In this document: piece by piece, positions 19,220 through 21,301 of the stretch
How positions within the stretch are numbered: position 1 is the stretch's first letter
How the letters are laid out: each line of letters opens with the position of its first letter
Virus record (IMG/VR): IMGVR_UViG_3300021960_005611
Location: 1 to 21,301 of that record
Length of the DNA: 21,301 nucleotides
Strand: one strand, 5' to 3'
Origin: a virus
The notes under the pieces: model-generated
What the model saw: the letters and a program-made list of their open reading frames with translations, nothing else
Databases searched by the model: none
Told to the model about the DNA's origin: nothing
Program-made: the position numbers and the translations under genes

Positions 19220-21301
19220 TTATACCGCCAAAGCAATTGCTCTAAAGTCTTTTAGTCTTGCTGGGTAAGCAGAGTTTGTTCCGTTAAATACTACTTTAAT
19301 TTGGAATGATGTAAACTCTGGTAACGCAGCTACACTAAATTTGTAATCTTTAAAATCAATATCTGCAACTTCATCACCTTGTGATGGTGTGACATTTGTA
19401 TCAGATGAACCGTCTGTGTTAAATGGTGTAAACTCAATGTCCTGTATTCTTCGTGTTTCCTCACCACCAGATAGACGGTAATACATCTTGATAGAAGAAG
19501 TCGACCTCACACTAGCAGCCACTCTTACCTCTACTGCTGTAGATGGATTTTCTAAAGTAACTGGTCTAGTTAAGTAACTTCCTTCAGATGAACCACCCTC
19601 TGTAGCAGTATCATCTTCATAATCTACTGTATTACTTAATTTTGCTATAATTTTTGAACCACTTGCCGGAGCAGATGTTAAGGTCAAAGTTGTACCTGAA
19701 ACTGTAAAGTCATCAACAGGAGATAATTTTTTACCTGATTTTTTAACAGCTAATAAATGTACACTTGCTGGTGAAGATGACATTGTAAAGTCTGTAGTAG
19801 AACCATCACCTGTAAATGTATCTGTAGTAGATACTTGTGGTTTATTTAATCTGTTTGAAATTGCAAAAGCATTAACTCGTTTTAAATCAATAACTGGAGA
19901 TACATTAGCATTTGATGAACTGATTATCAAGTTAACAAACATTGACTTAGAACCTGCCATTTCATTTGTTTCATTTATAGAACTTGCAACCATTCTAGGA
20001 TTTGTAAAGTAAATATTATCTCCTAATACTACATTCTTAGATGATGTTGTTCCTTCTAAACTAAATGGCGATTCTGTACCATGAACTGATTTACCAGATG
20101 TTGTTCTTAGAGTTGCATTGATATTTGTTTGTGGGTGTATGACACTACCAATTTGCAATTGTAATACATCAAACAATCTATTCTGAGTAGCCGTTACATT
20201 TGAACCACCAACATCTCCCGTAGCAGAAGCTGTACCAGTTGTTGTAATATCGTAACTATCTAAAGTTATGTTTGAAATTGTTGTGTATGTTCCGTTAATA
20301 TCTGAGTGAGCAATACCATTGTATGTGCCTGAAGCAATACCGGCAATCGTAACATTGTTATTTGTACTATGCATACCATGATTTGCATGGAAAATTCTAA
20401 TTACACCAGAACCATTAAATGTTCTAATTGGATTTGAGTCTAAAGTTTTTGTAGGTAAAGTATCATTAGTCAATGTTAATGTACCTGTAGATGAAGTATC
20501 AAATACTGCTTTCTTTAAAGTAAACTTCATGTCTTCCATTTGTTCAGGAGTCCATGTTCTATTGTTAGCAGATTTGAATAATACACCAATATTTGGTTGT
20601 GACGATACTGTTCTATTTGAACCGATTTGAGTTTCACCTAATCTTGCAACATAAGCTGTGTAATCTGTTGAGTCAGAATATAATACAATCGCATACTCAA
20701 TACCTTCTTGTAAATAAACAGGTGAATCAAATGTAAATGTAGTTGCTGTTGTAGCGTCTGTACTAGTATTAATTGAACCAGGATTTAACCATTTTCTTGC
20801 AAAAGGTAATACTTTAGGTCCTGGATAACCATTGACCATTGTTCTAATTTCTGCCTTCACAGGAATTGTATCTGATTTTGTAGCAAAGAAAGCGTCTAAA
20901 GAAGTTATAAAAATACCATCTTCTTCATCAACAATAAATGATTGCGCTAATGGGTCACCTCTCTGAGCTCTATTGTTATCTTCTCTTCCTTGTCTTTGAG
21001 GTTGTCTGACTGCAATAACTCTATTTGATGTTCTTGTTTGTGCTCTATTACCTGTAGTAGATGTTCTAACTGTTCTAGCTTCTCTACTTGAAATAATTGC
21101 CTCTTGTGTGGTTTCTAATAAACCTTTTGCGTCATAATCACCCTCAGCTGAAGTTGCAACTGCTGTTCTATCGTTACTATTTGTAGATGAACTTGTTAAT
21201 CTGAATACTCTCTTACCTGTACGCCATCTAGGATTAGATGTAACATTAGGGTCAGGTATTGCAAAAGTACCTGATACAAAACCATTTGCGTCTGTTGTAA
21301 C
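19220..21301 (-). CDS. Large virion structural protein, C-terminal 693 residues (runs off right edge)
   Basis: The frame is open from the right edge to the stop at 19220, so the true start is outside the window. A GTG at 20860 is internal. The visible N-terminal part has Arg/Gln/Thr-rich sequence, then 'DPLAQSF' (20936-20956), 'GIFITSLDAFF', 'IRTMVNGYPGPKVLPFA', 'FTFDSPVYLQEGIEYAIVL' and a long Thr/Ser-rich beta region. The sequence closes on 'SFQIKVVFNGTNSAYPARLKDFRAIAL'. The DPLAQSF...NGYP...PVYL order is a hallmark I associate with large structural proteins of T4-like cyanophages and relatives. It is probably a baseplate or tail-fibre component. Its position next to the coiled-coil and fibre genes agrees. 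Confidence 0.8.
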   Translation of the reverse strand, partial: VTTDANGFVSGTFAIPDPNVTSNPRWRTGKRVFRLTSSSTNSNDRTAVATSAEGDYDAKGLLETTQEAIISSREARTVRTSTTGNRAQTRTSNRVIAVRQPQRQGREDNNRAQRGDPLAQSFIVDEEDGIFITSLDAFFATKSDTIPVKAEIRTMVNGYPGPKVLPFARKWLNPGSINTSTDATTATTFTFDSPVYLQEGIEYAIVLYSDSTDYTAYVARLGETQIGSNRTVSSQPNIGVLFKSANNRTWTPEQMEDMKFTLKKAVFDTSSTGTLTLTNDTLPTKTLDSNPIRTFNGSGVIRIFHANHGMHSTNNNVTIAGIASGTYNGIAHSDINGTYTTISNITLDSYDITTTGTASATGDVGGSNVTATQNRLFDVLQLQIGSVIHPQTNINATLRTTSGKSVHGTESPFSLEGTTSSKNVVLGDNIYFTNPRMVASSINETNEMAGSKSMFVNLIISSSNANVSPVIDLKRVNAFAISNRLNKPQVSTTDTFTGDGSTTDFTMSSSPASVHLLAVKKSGKKLSPVDDFTVSGTTLTLTSAPASGSKIIAKLSNTVDYEDDTATEGGSSEGSYLTRPVTLENPSTAVEVRVAASVRSTSSIKMYYRLSGGEETRRIQDIEFTPFNTDGSSDTNVTPSQGDEVADIDFKDYKFSVAALPEFTSFQIKVVFNGTNSAYPARLKDFRAIALAV

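Noticed and set aside
20858-20860. GTG as the start of the large structural gene
   Set aside because: The frame stays open to the window edge and conserved phage sequence (DPLAQSF) lies upstream.
1-21301. tRNA genes, CRISPR arrays, insertion sequences, attachment sites
   Set aside because: Looked for cloverleaf-like segments, regular spaced repeats, transposase motifs and terminal inverted repeats; none seen, and coding density leaves no gap over about 50 bases.

Overview
The window looks like part of a marine T4-like myovirus genome. It is strongly A+T-rich, tightly packed and has almost no intergenic space. Both ends carry virion-structural genes of the kind found in T4-like cyanophages and pelagiphages: Thr/Ser/Gly-rich beta-structured proteins, one with a DPLAQSF / NGYP signature. 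TATAAATA late-promoter motifs stand directly in front of several genes. The host cannot be read from the sequence. The low G+C content would fit a SAR11-type host, but that is inference. No replication genes, tRNAs, integrase, transposase or CRISPR array were seen.

Layout. 1-702 (minus): the start of an unrecognised protein, a 113-aa beta-rich structural protein and a 68-aa small protein. 748-2714 (plus): a three-gene cassette with a nitroreductase-like flavoprotein and two 2OG-Fe(II) oxygenase-like proteins. 2698-17076 (minus): a 14-kb chain of 20 genes, most overlapping by 1-32 bp. In transcription order it holds an epimerase, an unknown protein, a SPASM-type radical SAM enzyme, a PP-loop (QueC-like) ATPase, a second radical SAM enzyme, a glycosyltransferase, a methyltransferase, three more glycosyltransferases, a fatty-acid desaturase, a short PLP aminotransferase-like protein, a TauD-like oxygenase, a methyltransferase, an FMN reductase-like protein, a 2OG oxygenase, a second TauD-like oxygenase, a second FMN reductase-like protein, a GNAT-like protein and a further 2OG oxygenase. 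17078-21301 (minus): tail/baseplate-type structural proteins. The last one runs off the right edge, and only its C-terminal 693 residues are visible.

Interpretation. The 16-kb stretch between the structural genes reads as a phage-borne biosynthetic cluster. It has six 2OG-oxygenase candidates, three flavin-enzyme candidates, two radical SAM enzymes with extra cysteine clusters, four glycosyltransferases from two paralogous pairs, two methyltransferases and lipid-, amino- and acyl-transfer functions. Its place among tail genes and the late-type motifs suggest a product made late in infection, perhaps a glycan or peptide modification of virion or host surface. The product is unknown. The most unusual visible detail is that both TauD-like oxygenases have His-Ser-Asn where the family's iron-binding His-x-Asp/Glu is expected.
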